NCBI GenBank assembly: GCA_900316015.1
Contig: ONBG01000007.1
Location: forward strand, 1-64,000
Source: an uncultured Prevotella sp.
GTDB lineage: Bacteria > Bacteroidota > Bacteroidia > Bacteroidales > Bacteroidaceae
DNA length: 64,000 nt
Direction of reading: 5' to 3'
Part shown: positions 9,049 to 17,981 of the stretch, in pieces
How the letters are laid out: the number at the start of each line of letters is the position of its first letter
How positions within the stretch are numbered: the stretch's first letter is position 1
The notes under the pieces: generated by a model
Databases searched by the model: none
What the model was told of the DNA's origin: nothing
The model's input: the letters and a program-made list of their open reading frames with translations, nothing else
Translations under genes and position numbers: made by a program

Positions 9049-9279
9049 ATGAATCAATTGAAAAGACCCTATGTTGCCCCACTGTTGTCGGTACTGATGT
9101 TAGAAGAAATCAAACCGCTCTGTGGTAGTCCGAACAAGTCGGCTGGCACCATTGGTGGAAATGGCTCACAGACAAGTGCAGGTGCCGAGCATGCCAGTTA
9201 TGGCGGCACGGATCCTGGCACGGATGCCTCCGTGGATGCAAAGCCTTGGGGCGGCTCAGATTGGGATGAATGGGAATAA
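9049..9279 (+). CDS. Small Gly/Asp-rich protein paired with the BspA-like protein
   Basis: 76 residues starting MNQLKRPYVAPLLSVLMLEE. Two parts are visible: an N-terminal segment of about 25 residues ending in a single Cys (IKPLCGSPN), and a Gly/Ser/Ala/Asp-rich tail without hydrophobic core residues, ending WGGSDWDEWE. There is no signal peptide. In my recollection, Bacteroidota, Prevotella above all, have many short proteins of this plan (K/R-x-P near the start, a hydrophobic LCxGS-like site, an acidic Trp-rich end), with no assigned function. It lies 13 bp after the BspA-like gene and before a terminator, so the two are probably co-transcribed. Codon use is normal. A leader-core peptide architecture is possible but unproven. 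Confidence 0.65.
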   Translation: MNQLKRPYVAPLLSVLMLEEIKPLCGSPNKSAGTIGGNGSQTSAGAEHASYGGTDPGTDASVDAKPWGGSDWDEWE

Positions 9280-9325
9280 AGGAATACAAGGACAAGCCTT
9301 GGTGAAAGGCTAATGTGAAATAGGG

Positions 9326-9366
9326 AAAGGTCAGGTGACGAGGCTACTCGTCCTTGACCTTTTCTA
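9326..9366 (+). terminator. Terminator after the BspA-like operon
   Basis: AAAGGTCA (9326-9333) pairs with TGACCTTT (9355-9362), with an inner ACGAG/CTCGT stem (9338-9342 / 9347-9351), followed by a T-rich stretch. The hairpin overlaps the last codons of the convergent TIGR04076-like gene. Confidence 0.7.
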
Positions 9367-9616
9367 TTTGAAAGACATTGATCACGTCTACGTCAGGACA
9401 GCAGAAGCAAATGAAATCCTTTTCCTTGCTGGGCAGTTGACCGCCGTATCGGAGAATGTCAACATAAGGGAAAGCAACATGTTGCGCCATGGGACAGAGG
9501 GAGCCTCGCTCCGTATCCCAGTCCCAGGAATCCCCGATCTGATGTCCATGGTGGCATCCCCTGGGACCTTTCTTGTCGACTAATGAAATCTTTATTTTAG
9601 GTTTTCTCATGGTCAT
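9344..9616 (-). CDS. TIGR04076-like small protein
   Basis: 90 residues; a later Met (MRKPKIKISLV, 9610) is the other possible start. The sequence fits the TIGR04076 family: a basic N-terminal strand, GxxCxxGHQIGDSW, a LCPMAQHVAFPYVDILRYGG block and a Cys-rich FICFCCPD before a closing VINVFQIEK strand. The function of the family is unknown; the conserved Cys and His suggest a metal or redox site. The start overlaps the stop of the upstream HD-domain gene by 4 bp (ATGA), so the two are translationally coupled. A plus-strand frame over the same bases lacks family features and was rejected. Confidence 0.75.
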   Translation of the reverse strand: MTMRKPKIKISLVDKKGPRGCHHGHQIGDSWDWDTERGSLCPMAQHVAFPYVDILRYGGQLPSKEKDFICFCCPDVDVINVFQIEKVKDE

Positions 9617-10140
9617 GCTTGCTTTTGAGGGTTCTTGTATACTTCTTTGTATAGCAGTCGGCAGAGCTCCGTTCCTGTCTTTGTCCTGAAAATATTCTTC
9701 AGGGCAGCCTCAATGCCGTGTTCGGATATGCTATCCTCGTAAAGGTTGACAAGAAAGTCCGCTTCCACTAAGATCTGGTAGTCCATCCCCTGGATATCCT
9801 TATAGGTATGGTGGTGCGCGATCAGAAAGCAGATCCGGTCGATGTCCTGACCTTCAAATCCCAGGTCGGAGAGCAACTCTCGTGCCGGTGCCGGTCCCAT
9901 TTTCTCCTGCAGCTTGCCGTCGCTGCTGCCGTATGCCGCTTCCGCAGGATGGATACCGATATCGTGCAAGATAGCCGTGCACTCCAAGATCATTTGCGTA
10001 TGCTCATCCAATTGTTCCCTTCTGCCGATCAACTGGGCAAAGCGGTGCACCTTCAGGAAATGGTGGATGCGCATCGGATCCCCCTTATCAAACTCAATCA
10101 TCCGGAGCGTCAGCTCGTCGGTCATCTCTTTCGTGTTCAT
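9613..10140 (-). CDS. HD-domain protein (predicted phosphohydrolase)
   Basis: 175 residues. The HD-fold metal ligands are visible: an early His (RIHHFLKVH, about residues 25-31), the HD pair in TAILHDIGIHPAE (about 72-73), a later His cluster (IAHHHTYKD) and a final Asp (VEADFLVNL). HD proteins of this size usually hydrolyse phosphate esters of nucleotides or related compounds; the substrate cannot be told from sequence. It is the first gene of a two-gene unit with the TIGR04076-like gene. A weak -7-like box (TATCTTCG, minus strand, 10170-10163) lies just upstream. Confidence 0.8.
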   Translation of the reverse strand: MNTKEMTDELTLRMIEFDKGDPMRIHHFLKVHRFAQLIGRREQLDEHTQMILECTAILHDIGIHPAEAAYGSSDGKLQEKMGPAPARELLSDLGFEGQDIDRICFLIAHHHTYKDIQGMDYQILVEADFLVNLYEDSISEHGIEAALKNIFRTKTGTELCRLLYKEVYKNPQKQA

Positions 10141-10253
10141 TTGCGTTTGTATTTATCGCCTGCGAAGATATGAAAAAATCGCGAGTCCTGCAACTTCTTA
10201 CCCTTTTTTCTTGTCGGATGGACAGTCAGAGATTAGTAGGTAAACGAAAGCAA

Positions 10254-10285
10254 TCCACCCCGGCATCGCGTTGTGCCGGGGTGGA
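10254..10285 (-). terminator. Strong hairpin terminator of the galactan locus
   Basis: TCCACCCCGGCA (10254-10265) and TGCCGGGGTGGA (10274-10285) form a perfect 12-bp GC-rich stem with an 8-nt loop. On the minus strand it is followed by a T-rich stretch. It lies 24 bp after the GH53 stop codon. Confidence 0.85.
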
Positions 10286-10308
10286 CATGATGGCAGGGCA
10301 CCCTTGAG

Positions 10309-11331
10309 CTAAGGCTTAAAGGCATCCATGATATGTGTTGGTCGTCCGTTGCGGAACGCCCCGAGCTTGTATCCTCCGTCTATTTCTGGAGCCCAATAGA
10401 AGATGCCATGGCAGTGCCCGTTTGTCTCTGTGCGCAGGGCATGGATGAAGTCCTTGAGGAACCGATAACCTTTGTCAGGATAGTCGGCATCATATCCAGT
10501 CTCCACGACCATGCATTCCTTTCCCCATTTCTTGAAGATCCCGTTGATGTTGGCCACGCAGTCGATGATCGTATGCTCGTCCTTAAACTCCAGTTTCTGT
10601 CTCTGGTCCCAATAAGGATAGCTGCTTAATCCCACCCAATCATAGTGAACGTGATGGATTTCGAAAGCATTCAGCAAGATGTTATAGCGTTTTGGGTCAA
10701 CGCCCCCATCTATATGGATAATGGTCTTTGCTTGAGGGTAGACGCTTTTGGCAGCTTGGCATCCCGCCTCCGTGAGCCCGCAATAGTTTTCTATTTGTGT
10801 CTCGGCACGCCCCATTTCCCAGAGCATGCCATGCGTGGTCTCATTTCCGATTTCTATCCATCTGACATCAATGCCTTTCGCTTTGAAGAGCGTCAGCACA
10901 TCCCGCGTATGGTTGGCAACAGCCTCTTTCATCTCCCGGTAGTTGTAGTTCTTCCAAGCCTCGGGGATTGTCTGGCTCCCAGGGTCTGCCCAAGTGTCGC
11001 TGTAATGGAAACTGATCATCACGGGCATGCCTAATTTCTTTGCCCTGAGTGCAAGTACGAGCTGGTCCTCTTTTGAGCACCATCCATTCTTGGGGTTCAC
11101 CCAGATTCGCAATCTGATGGCATTGAGACCGTAATTTTTCATCAATGCCACTTCCTCACATTCTTTTCCCTGTGCGTCATAGAGCTTGTGCCCCATCTTC
11201 TCGTTCATGGTTGCGCCAGCTACATCTGCGCCGAGCCAAAAGGGCTCTCCGCCCAAAGCCTGCATAACAGATGCCAGGCAGAGAGTACCTCCCATCAACA
11301 ATCTACTTAAAAGATACCTAAATTTCTTCAT
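10309..11331 (-). CDS. ganB: GH53 endo-beta-1,4-galactanase
   Basis: 340 residues, the normal size for arabinogalactan endo-beta-1,4-galactanase (EC 3.2.1.89). A signal peptide (MKKFRYLLSRLLMGG...) precedes the catalytic (beta/alpha)8 barrel, which opens with the family signature FWLGADVAGATMNEKMG. The acid/base Glu164 is in EIGNETTHGMLW and the nucleophile Glu277 in VVETGYDADY. NAIRLRIWVNPKNGWC and ISFHYSDTWADPG are also typical. It cuts unbranched beta-1,4-galactan, such as pectin side chains, outside the cell or in the periplasm. It lies 3 bp after the SusD gene as last gene of the operon. It lacks a clear lipobox, so its surface attachment is uncertain. Confidence 0.93.
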   Translation of the reverse strand: MKKFRYLLSRLLMGGTLCLASVMQALGGEPFWLGADVAGATMNEKMGHKLYDAQGKECEEVALMKNYGLNAIRLRIWVNPKNGWCSKEDQLVLALRAKKLGMPVMISFHYSDTWADPGSQTIPEAWKNYNYREMKEAVANHTRDVLTLFKAKGIDVRWIEIGNETTHGMLWEMGRAETQIENYCGLTEAGCQAAKSVYPQAKTIIHIDGGVDPKRYNILLNAFEIHHVHYDWVGLSSYPYWDQRQKLEFKDEHTIIDCVANINGIFKKWGKECMVVETGYDADYPDKGYRFLKDFIHALRTETNGHCHGIFYWAPEIDGGYKLGAFRNGRPTHIMDAFKP

Positions 11332-11334
11332 AAG

Positions 11335-12963
11335 CTATTCATTTTTGATTGGACCATCGTAATTGTCGCGTGTATAGTATTGCGTAAGCTTGTATCCACT
11401 CTGTTTTGCCTGTTGAACGGCATAATTGGGGAGTGGGAAATACTCGCTGGAAGGCTCGCGCCCCAAGGCTTTCATGTCGGAATAATACCTGCCGAACCTG
11501 ATCATGTCTACTTTCCTGCATCCTTCGTAGAAGAGTTCGTGACCACGTTCCATGTAAATCGCGTCTAAGAACGCATCCACAGAAGCTGTCTTGTCAGGGG
11601 CAAGGTCGGCGAGTCCTGCACGATGACGCACCTCATTTACACATTTGATGGCATTTTGTGAGACCGCTTTGTGAGCCCTCACGTCAGCTTCCGCATACAT
11701 GAGCAAGGCATCTGCCCAGCGTGCCAGTGGAATATCGGTGCCTTGGAAGGATGTAGCCGTTTCTATGGGATACTTATTGATGATGAATCCATCCCATCGG
11801 TTCCCTATTTCCTTCTCTGTGATCCATCCATATTTCGAGCTATAGTACCTGGTCAGAATCGTTTCAACTCGTTTGTCGCCCGGCTCGAAAGAGTCGTAGA
11901 AAGCTTTGGAGATATTGAATACCATGCCCCATCCGCCCCCTTGGTTGACAAATGGAGTGGGATTTCTCTGGTCATCGTATTTTGCAGCGTCAGGTGGGAT
12001 AGCATACCAAGAGAAAGGATTGAAGTTTCCCTCTGATCCTGATCCTGTGGCCGTATTGCTGCATGAAACAGCCATGATCGTCTCGCTGTTGAACTTATGT
12101 GCGATCTTAAATTGCTCGGCATAAGGATTTTTTCCCTCAGTATAGAGGCTATAGTTGCCTTTGAACTGGCTGAAGATATCGTAAGCCTTTTGATAATATC
12201 CATCCATGTGGTACCCCTCATTGAGATAATGTCGCATCAAGCAGAACCTGGCGTAGTCGGCTGTATAGCGCCCTTTTTCTTTCTGCGTTTCAGCCACATG
12301 CGACGCGGCAAATTCCAAGTCGTCGGTAATATACTTCGTCATGACATTGAGATCTGGTCGTTCTAAGTGAGCTTCATTGATGGTATCGCCGAGGAGCGTA
12401 GCGTCGACGATCACGGGGACTGGTCCAAAGAGGTTGAGCAAATAGTACATCATCATGCCTCGGCAGAGATGTGCCTCGCCTAAGAACTCCTGTTTCTTTT
12501 CTTCTGGCAGGACTTTTGGGTCGGCTTTCTCCAATTGTTCAATGATCTTCGTAAATCGACTCACCTCTCTGACCTTCTCGAAATGTTGAGGAGCCCCAAC
12601 GGAAGCTCTACCCAGGTATTTCATGTCATCAAACTGCGCTTCTCCTAAGGTCGTCCATAGCCATCCCCAAGATCCGATCTTCCATCCCACGCTTTCGTCA
12701 CTTGTGGTGTCGAAGCAACGGTGCAGTCCGCCTTCGGAAACATAGAAATTATGTTGCTGCGATGAGAAATTATAGCTCCAGTTAACCGAGAACGGGACAT
12801 AGCAGTCCATGAGATAACTTTCATAATCACTGGCTGTCGCAGGGAAATTGGTCGTAGACAGCTTACCATATATTTTCGCATCGAAATCATTCTCGCATCC
12901 AGAAAGGATCAACCCAATGATGCAAGATAGCCATGCGATCGTTAATATGCTTTTATGTTTCAT
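11335..12963 (-). CDS. SusD-like lipoprotein of the galactan locus
   Basis: 542 residues with a lipoprotein signal (IIGLILSGCENDFD, lipid Cys at residue 23). SusD-family helices are visible: HLCRGMMMYYLLNLFGPVPVI, RWADALLMYAEADVR, CVNEVRHRAGL and FLDAIYMERGHELFYEG. The end (EYFPLPNYAVQQ) is typical. By position it binds galactan oligosaccharides and feeds the SusC partner encoded 29 bp upstream. The GH53 gene follows after 3 bp, so transport and the endo-enzyme are made together. Confidence 0.93.
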   Translation of the reverse strand: MKHKSILTIAWLSCIIGLILSGCENDFDAKIYGKLSTTNFPATASDYESYLMDCYVPFSVNWSYNFSSQQHNFYVSEGGLHRCFDTTSDESVGWKIGSWGWLWTTLGEAQFDDMKYLGRASVGAPQHFEKVREVSRFTKIIEQLEKADPKVLPEEKKQEFLGEAHLCRGMMMYYLLNLFGPVPVIVDATLLGDTINEAHLERPDLNVMTKYITDDLEFAASHVAETQKEKGRYTADYARFCLMRHYLNEGYHMDGYYQKAYDIFSQFKGNYSLYTEGKNPYAEQFKIAHKFNSETIMAVSCSNTATGSGSEGNFNPFSWYAIPPDAAKYDDQRNPTPFVNQGGGWGMVFNISKAFYDSFEPGDKRVETILTRYYSSKYGWITEKEIGNRWDGFIINKYPIETATSFQGTDIPLARWADALLMYAEADVRAHKAVSQNAIKCVNEVRHRAGLADLAPDKTASVDAFLDAIYMERGHELFYEGCRKVDMIRFGRYYSDMKALGREPSSEYFPLPNYAVQQAKQSGYKLTQYYTRDNYDGPIKNE

Positions 12964-12992
12964 AAGATATAAATTTACATGTGATGGGACGA

Positions 12993-15900
12993 TTAGAATT
13001 GTACTTTCATGCCAAACGAGAAGGTCCTTGTCATCGGGTATTCTGCCTTTCCACCCTTATAGTTCCCACCAGTCCTTACTTCAGGGTCGAAGGTGTCGAA
13101 GCTGGTGATCGTAATGGGGTTCAAGGCATCCACATAGAGCCTGATGCTGTTTACATATTGATGGAGCACGCCCAAAGTTTTTGCGTTAAAGGTGTACCCT
13201 AAGGTAATGTTGCGCACGCGTAGGAAACTTGCATCCTGATAAAAGACATCCGTCCCGCAGCTACCCGGCAGAGAGACATTGCTTAGCCTAAAGGCAATAC
13301 CGGGCAGGTCGCCATCGGCACGGTTTTGGGAGTTATAAGCCCGCTCGATAATGGCACCTTGGTTAGTTGTTTGGTTGGCGAGCTCGCGTCCGTCAGACCA
13401 GTCATAGGCATAGTTATATTTCTTTAGCCCGAGCTGTGAATAGACGAAAATGTCCAGGTCCCAGTTCTTGTAAGTAAAGGTATTGCCGAGTCCCCAATAG
13501 AGTTTAGGCAGCACATTGACCTGATCGATGTCTTTGATGGTGATGGTCCCGTCATGGTCCCGGTCTTTGATCACAGGGCATCCAGGATATCGGAAGCCTT
13601 CGGGTTGGGAGTCAGGGCAGTTGCTCATATCGGTCTTTATGATACCGTCCGTACGATAGAAATAGAGAGCGTTCACAGGTTCATCCTTGCGTTGTTGGTA
13701 TTCATTGTAGTCGTAATTGGGGAAACGCTCTTTCCAGATAGCATTGTAATGGGACAACGTAAGCGTGCTGGTCCATTTAAAGTCGGAAGTGATGATGTTC
13801 GTGGTATTGAGCGTTGCGTCCCAGCCATAGCGCCGGATGTGCCCGCCATTGATAGGAAAGCTCCCGAACATTGACAATCCTGCCGTGTTGGCCGTCCCCA
13901 GCATGTGGGTGACATCGTTGACGAAGTAATCGAAGCTTCCGTTAATGCGGTCGTTGAGCAGGGAGAAGTCGATGCCGACATTTTTCATGACTGTCTTTTC
14001 CCAAGTCACATCAGGGTAATCTTTGCTGATGAGATAATAGGGCACATAGCGAATGGAATTTTCGCTGAATCCTATTTGGGATCCAAAAGCCCCGTAGGCC
14101 CCATAAAGGCTTGTTCCCAGGTTGTCATTACCTGTCTCTCCATACGAAGCGCGTAGTTTCAGCATGTTGATCCACTTGACTTTCTTCATGAACTTCTCGT
14201 TGAAGATTTTCCATGCCACAGAGGCAGAGGGGAACCAGGCATATTTCTTGTCCTTGAAGAATTTATCCGTGCCATCCCTCCGCACAGAAGCAGAGACAAC
14301 ATACCTGTCAAGGAAGTCAAGGCTGATACGCCCGAACTGCGAACGCTTTTCATCAGAAGTCCGGTAACTACTTGGCTTTTTGTCGCCAGTAGCGGCGGAT
14401 ATATTGTCGTTGCCGATGACATCGTTGATATCGTTATACGATATTCCCAGTCCGTTGCCGTGGTTGAAATATCGACCCATGCCAGCCATGGCATCTACCG
14501 TGATCATCTCATGGAAGAAACTGTGATTGAAACTGAGGGTTGCTTCCATGGTAGAGTTATTGCGATCGCTCCGTGTTAAACTGCCTCGTGCTTTGTACAT
14601 TTGGTCGAAATAGACATTGGAAGGAATATATACGTTTCTCTTTGTATTCTCACTGTTGTATCCATAAAGGGCACGAGCCGTGAGTATTCCTGGGAGAATG
14701 GTGAAATCGAACGAGAAGTTCGCATTGAAGCCATCGAGATAGGATCGGTTGGTCATGTCGAGCATGCCCACCGGATTCGGGATCGTGAGGAAAGCGGTGT
14801 ATCGGCCTTCTTCGTCGTACAGGGGAAGGTTAGTCGGGTAGGAGAGGGCTGCTGTGAGTGCTCCAGCTGCCTGGGCACCTCGCCCGGATGATGTCCCACC
14901 GACGAGTCCATTGTTATTGTTGTTCTTATTATAGTTGATGGATGTACTCAACTTCAGCCATTTGAACACCTGGGCCGCCAAATTCGTCCTCAGGACAAAT
15001 CTCTCGTATCTGGAGTTGGCCACGGTACCATCTTGCTGATAATAGTTGCCAGAAACATAGTAGGTCAGTTTTTCCGCGCCTCCTTGGATCGTGATATTAT
15101 GGCTGGATATATTTCCGTGTTTCAAAATATAGTCACACCAGTCCGTTGTCTGTGCCTGGGCAATTTGTTCCATCGAGTAAGCATCGCTGTTGCCGCCATC
15201 ATAGGCATTCGGGCCATATGGAACCATCTTATGATTATAAAGGTATTGTTCTTTCTTGAAGATGTTGGCATAGGTCATGAACTCCTGTGCATTGAGCTGT
15301 TTCAGGTATGGATAGTTGCTGACCGTAGAGAGACTACCCTCGTAACTAACCTTCATCTTGCCACTTTTTCCCTGTTTCGTCGTAATCAGGATGACACCAT
15401 TGGCGGCGTTGATACCATAGATAGCGGCACTGGCATCTTTAAGGACCTCGATGCTCTCAATGTCTTCAGGGTTGATGCCGGCTAATCCAGACCGGTTGAT
15501 ACTACTGGGCACAACCGTTGCTGATCCTCCTGAGCCAGCAACAAGTTCGTCGGTAGGCATGACGACCCCATCGACGACATAGATGGGTTGTCCTCCACCA
15601 CGTATCGTCATACTTACGCCTCCTCCAGGTTGTGCGCTTGACAACGTAGCCTGCAGTCCGGCTGCACGTCCCATGAGCATTTGGCTCATGTTTGTCGTTC
15701 CGGTCTTTACCACATCGTCAGCTTTCACCTTCGCGATGGCTGTTGTCAGGTTTTTCCTGCTAACAGACCCGTAACCTGTAGCGACAACTTCGTCGAGGAG
15801 GTTGGCATCCTCCATGAGGACAACATCGATGCGATTCCCCTTTACCGTCTTACTAACGCTCTTGAATCCAATATAAGAGAAGGTGATCACATCACCTTGT

Positions 15901-16115
15901 TTGGCTTTCAGAGAGTAATTGCCGTTGATGTCGGTTATACTACCCGTCGTCGAACCTTTGATCACTACACTCGCGCCAATAATAGGCTCATTCTGAATGT
16001 CTACTACCTTTCCCTTTATATTGTCTTGCGCCATCATATGGGTGCTCCATGCAAGGAACAACATAAAGGAAAGGACCTTCTGTGGGAAATGTTTGAAGAT
16101 AGCTTTTCTTTTCAT
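12993..16115 (-). CDS. SusC-like TonB-linked transporter of the galactan locus
   Basis: 1040 residues from MKRKAIFKHF. That start was preferred over the one 24 codons upstream because it begins the signal peptide (ending HMMAQ) and because the -7 box lies only 38 bp upstream of it. A carboxypeptidase-D-like domain (IKGKVVDIQNEPIIGASVV) is followed by the plug with DEVVATGYG and LKDASAAIYGINAANGV, then the barrel ending TFSFGMKVQF. It imports oligosaccharides, presumably galacto-oligosaccharides released by the GH53 enzyme encoded in the same operon. The substrate is inferred from context. Confidence 0.94.
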   Translation of the reverse strand: MKRKAIFKHFPQKVLSFMLFLAWSTHMMAQDNIKGKVVDIQNEPIIGASVVIKGSTTGSITDINGNYSLKAKQGDVITFSYIGFKSVSKTVKGNRIDVVLMEDANLLDEVVATGYGSVSRKNLTTAIAKVKADDVVKTGTTNMSQMLMGRAAGLQATLSSAQPGGGVSMTIRGGGQPIYVVDGVVMPTDELVAGSGGSATVVPSSINRSGLAGINPEDIESIEVLKDASAAIYGINAANGVILITTKQGKSGKMKVSYEGSLSTVSNYPYLKQLNAQEFMTYANIFKKEQYLYNHKMVPYGPNAYDGGNSDAYSMEQIAQAQTTDWCDYILKHGNISSHNITIQGGAEKLTYYVSGNYYQQDGTVANSRYERFVLRTNLAAQVFKWLKLSTSINYNKNNNNNGLVGGTSSGRGAQAAGALTAALSYPTNLPLYDEEGRYTAFLTIPNPVGMLDMTNRSYLDGFNANFSFDFTILPGILTARALYGYNSENTKRNVYIPSNVYFDQMYKARGSLTRSDRNNSTMEATLSFNHSFFHEMITVDAMAGMGRYFNHGNGLGISYNDINDVIGNDNISAATGDKKPSSYRTSDEKRSQFGRISLDFLDRYVVSASVRRDGTDKFFKDKKYAWFPSASVAWKIFNEKFMKKVKWINMLKLRASYGETGNDNLGTSLYGAYGAFGSQIGFSENSIRYVPYYLISKDYPDVTWEKTVMKNVGIDFSLLNDRINGSFDYFVNDVTHMLGTANTAGLSMFGSFPINGGHIRRYGWDATLNTTNIITSDFKWTSTLTLSHYNAIWKERFPNYDYNEYQQRKDEPVNALYFYRTDGIIKTDMSNCPDSQPEGFRYPGCPVIKDRDHDGTITIKDIDQVNVLPKLYWGLGNTFTYKNWDLDIFVYSQLGLKKYNYAYDWSDGRELANQTTNQGAIIERAYNSQNRADGDLPGIAFRLSNVSLPGSCGTDVFYQDASFLRVRNITLGYTFNAKTLGVLHQYVNSIRLYVDALNPITITSFDTFDPEVRTGGNYKGGKAEYPMTRTFSFGMKVQF

Positions 16116-16152
16116 GTTATTAAAGGGTATAATCATTAAATATTCACGTTCG

Positions 16153-16160
16153 CAAATATA
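16153..16160 (-). promoter_or_regulatory. -7 box of the galactan susC operon
   Basis: TATATTTG on the minus strand matches TAnnTTTG. The expected -33 position reads CTTT rather than TTTG. A weak -33 element fits a promoter that needs an activator, here plausibly the AraC-type regulator encoded at 17979-21383. Confidence 0.65.
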
Positions 16161-16267
16161 TACTGAAAACTGAATATTGAAAGTCACATTTAGGACAAAG
16201 GAGGCTATATATCGGATTTATAACCTGATTTGATCAATCTGTTGCCTTTATAATCTCTGCTTTTTCG

Positions 16268-16275
16268 TAAATTTG
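16268..16275 (+). promoter_or_regulatory. -7 box of the carboxylesterase gene
   Basis: TAAATTTG matches TAnnTTTG, with no good TTTG at the -33 position. It lies about 41 bp before the chosen ATG (16316), which supports that start over the ATG at 16292. Confidence 0.6.
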
Positions 16276-16315
16276 CATGGTGTGAAACAAAATGTCATCA
16301 TTAAAAAATAAGCCA

Positions 16316-17926
16316 ATGAAAACAAGTCATTTTTTTCTTGCCGCTTGCTTATTCTTCTCAATAGGCAGTAGGGCACAAGTCGAACATCCGAGCACAATTA
16401 TCAACAGTAACACGGCTGCATCGGTTACCCAAACGGAATATGGTAAGGTGTGCGGTTATATCTATAAAGGTATCTATACTTATAAAGGTATTCCGTATGC
16501 CCAAGCACGCCGTTTTGAATTGCCGCAACCACCGGAACCATGGACGGGCATCCGTTCTTGCCGTACTTATGGACCGTCAGCGCCTCAACCCAAGACTGAT
16601 CGGTGGGAGCATGACGCTGGCGCATTCGTTTACCTTTGGTACGAGGGCCGTCAGAGCGAAGATTGCCTACGCCTGAATATCTGGACCAAAAGTATTGATC
16701 CCTCAAGGAAACGGCCTGTGGTTATTTGGTTGCATGGTGGCGGCTTTGTTGAAGGTTGCGGGCAGGACCATCCTGGCTATGACGGTCATAACCTTGCGGA
16801 TGAAGGTGACATTGTCGTGGTAACCATTAATCATCGCCTCAATACGCTTGGCTATACCGATATCTCTGATTATGGCGAGAAATACAAATATTCTGGCAAT
16901 GTTGGCAACATAGATATCGTACAAGCTTTGCGCTGGGTAAAGGAGAATATCTCAAATTTTGGAGGAGATCCTCATTGTGTGACGATCTTCGGGCAAAGCG
17001 GTGGTGGTGCCAAGGTGTCAAGTCTCATGTGTATGCCTATGGCCCAAGGGCTATTTCAGAGGGCCATGGTGATGAGCGGTTCTGGCTTCATGCGTGGCAT
17101 GAGCCATGACGTAGCACGGAAGATAGGCAAGCGAACCATCGAATTGTTGGGTCTCTCACAAGCAAATATAGACAGCATCCAAAAGATAGACTATACCACC
17201 CTTTACAAAGCCAATGTCAAGGCAATGGCAGAGGTGTCAAAGGAAGTGGGATCAGCTAATTCTTTTGGGCGATCCATGACGTGGGAGCCTATTGTAGATG
17301 GAGACGCGTTGCCTGGTAGGTTGTTCGAAAGTGGCACTGAGCTGATTAGCAAGGACGTTCCTTTTATCGTAGGGTCGACATTGAATGAGTTTATTGGTGG
17401 CAAGAAGGCTCCTCGTGGCGTTACGACATGGGATGATGTGAAAGCCGATTTGGGCAAGGCAATGGGTAAGAAAGAAGCCAACCGATATGTAGAGGCATTC
17501 CGTCAGGTTTATCCTCATGATAGTATTGATGCCCTGTACCGTCTTGACACCATGGTCCGTCTTGCCGCTGTCCAACAAGCCTTGACACGGGCGAACGATG
17601 GGGGAGCCCCTGTATGGAACTATTTGTTCTGTTACCATTCACCTGCATTGGATGGAAGTATCCATGCGAGTCATAATACCGACATCCCTTTCTTTTTCAA
17701 TAATGTAGAACGTTCTGCAAACATGACGGGAGCTACCCCTGAAGGAATAGCCCTCGGACACACGATGAGCCTGGCCTTGATCAACTTCGCAAGGACTGGA
17801 GTCCCCTCAGCTCCAGGTCTTCCAGACTGGAAGCCCGTAAAACCAGGTGAAGTGAATACAATGATCTGGGCGGTACCCGACTGTAAGCTGGTTACCAATC
17901 ATGACAAGGCGTTGATGAAGTATTGA
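16316..17926 (+). CDS. Type B carboxylesterase (alpha/beta hydrolase), secreted
   Basis: 536 residues from MKTSHFFLAACLFF, which begins a signal peptide cut near SRAQ. The carboxylesterase type B pattern is clear: SEDCLRLNIW at about 115-123, the oxyanion loop HGGGF (140-144), nucleophile Ser228 in FGQSGGGAK, an acidic residue in STLNEFIGG, and the catalytic His in HASHNTDIPFFF. It should hydrolyse ester bonds. In this locus it may remove acetyl or feruloyl groups from pectic galactan so that GH53 and GH35 can act, which is inference from position. It has its own promoter, between the SusC operon and the convergent regulator gene. Confidence 0.88.
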   Translation: MKTSHFFLAACLFFSIGSRAQVEHPSTIINSNTAASVTQTEYGKVCGYIYKGIYTYKGIPYAQARRFELPQPPEPWTGIRSCRTYGPSAPQPKTDRWEHDAGAFVYLWYEGRQSEDCLRLNIWTKSIDPSRKRPVVIWLHGGGFVEGCGQDHPGYDGHNLADEGDIVVVTINHRLNTLGYTDISDYGEKYKYSGNVGNIDIVQALRWVKENISNFGGDPHCVTIFGQSGGGAKVSSLMCMPMAQGLFQRAMVMSGSGFMRGMSHDVARKIGKRTIELLGLSQANIDSIQKIDYTTLYKANVKAMAEVSKEVGSANSFGRSMTWEPIVDGDALPGRLFESGTELISKDVPFIVGSTLNEFIGGKKAPRGVTTWDDVKADLGKAMGKKEANRYVEAFRQVYPHDSIDALYRLDTMVRLAAVQQALTRANDGGAPVWNYLFCYHSPALDGSIHASHNTDIPFFFNNVERSANMTGATPEGIALGHTMSLALINFARTGVPSAPGLPDWKPVKPGEVNTMIWAVPDCKLVTNHDKALMKY

Positions 17927-17949
17927 TCTGATGAGGAGATTCTTCTCGA

Positions 17950-17981
17950 AGGGGCTCGGGACATTGCTCTTGGGCCCCTTA
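17950..17981. terminator. Shared hairpin at convergent gene ends
   Basis: AAGGGGC (17950-17956) pairs with GCCCCTT (17975-17981). The right arm contains the stop codon of the minus-strand regulator. The hairpin lies 24 bp after the esterase stop and can end transcripts from both sides, though no long T run follows. Confidence 0.55.

Noticed and set aside
9335..9583. 82-codon plus-strand frame
   Set aside because: Overlaps the TIGR04076-like gene on the minus strand, which has family motifs and a coupled start.
16177..16183. Single TTGAAAG upstream of the galactan susC
   Set aside because: A lone 7-mer is expected several times in 64 kb on two strands; no partner at a 17-bp gap.
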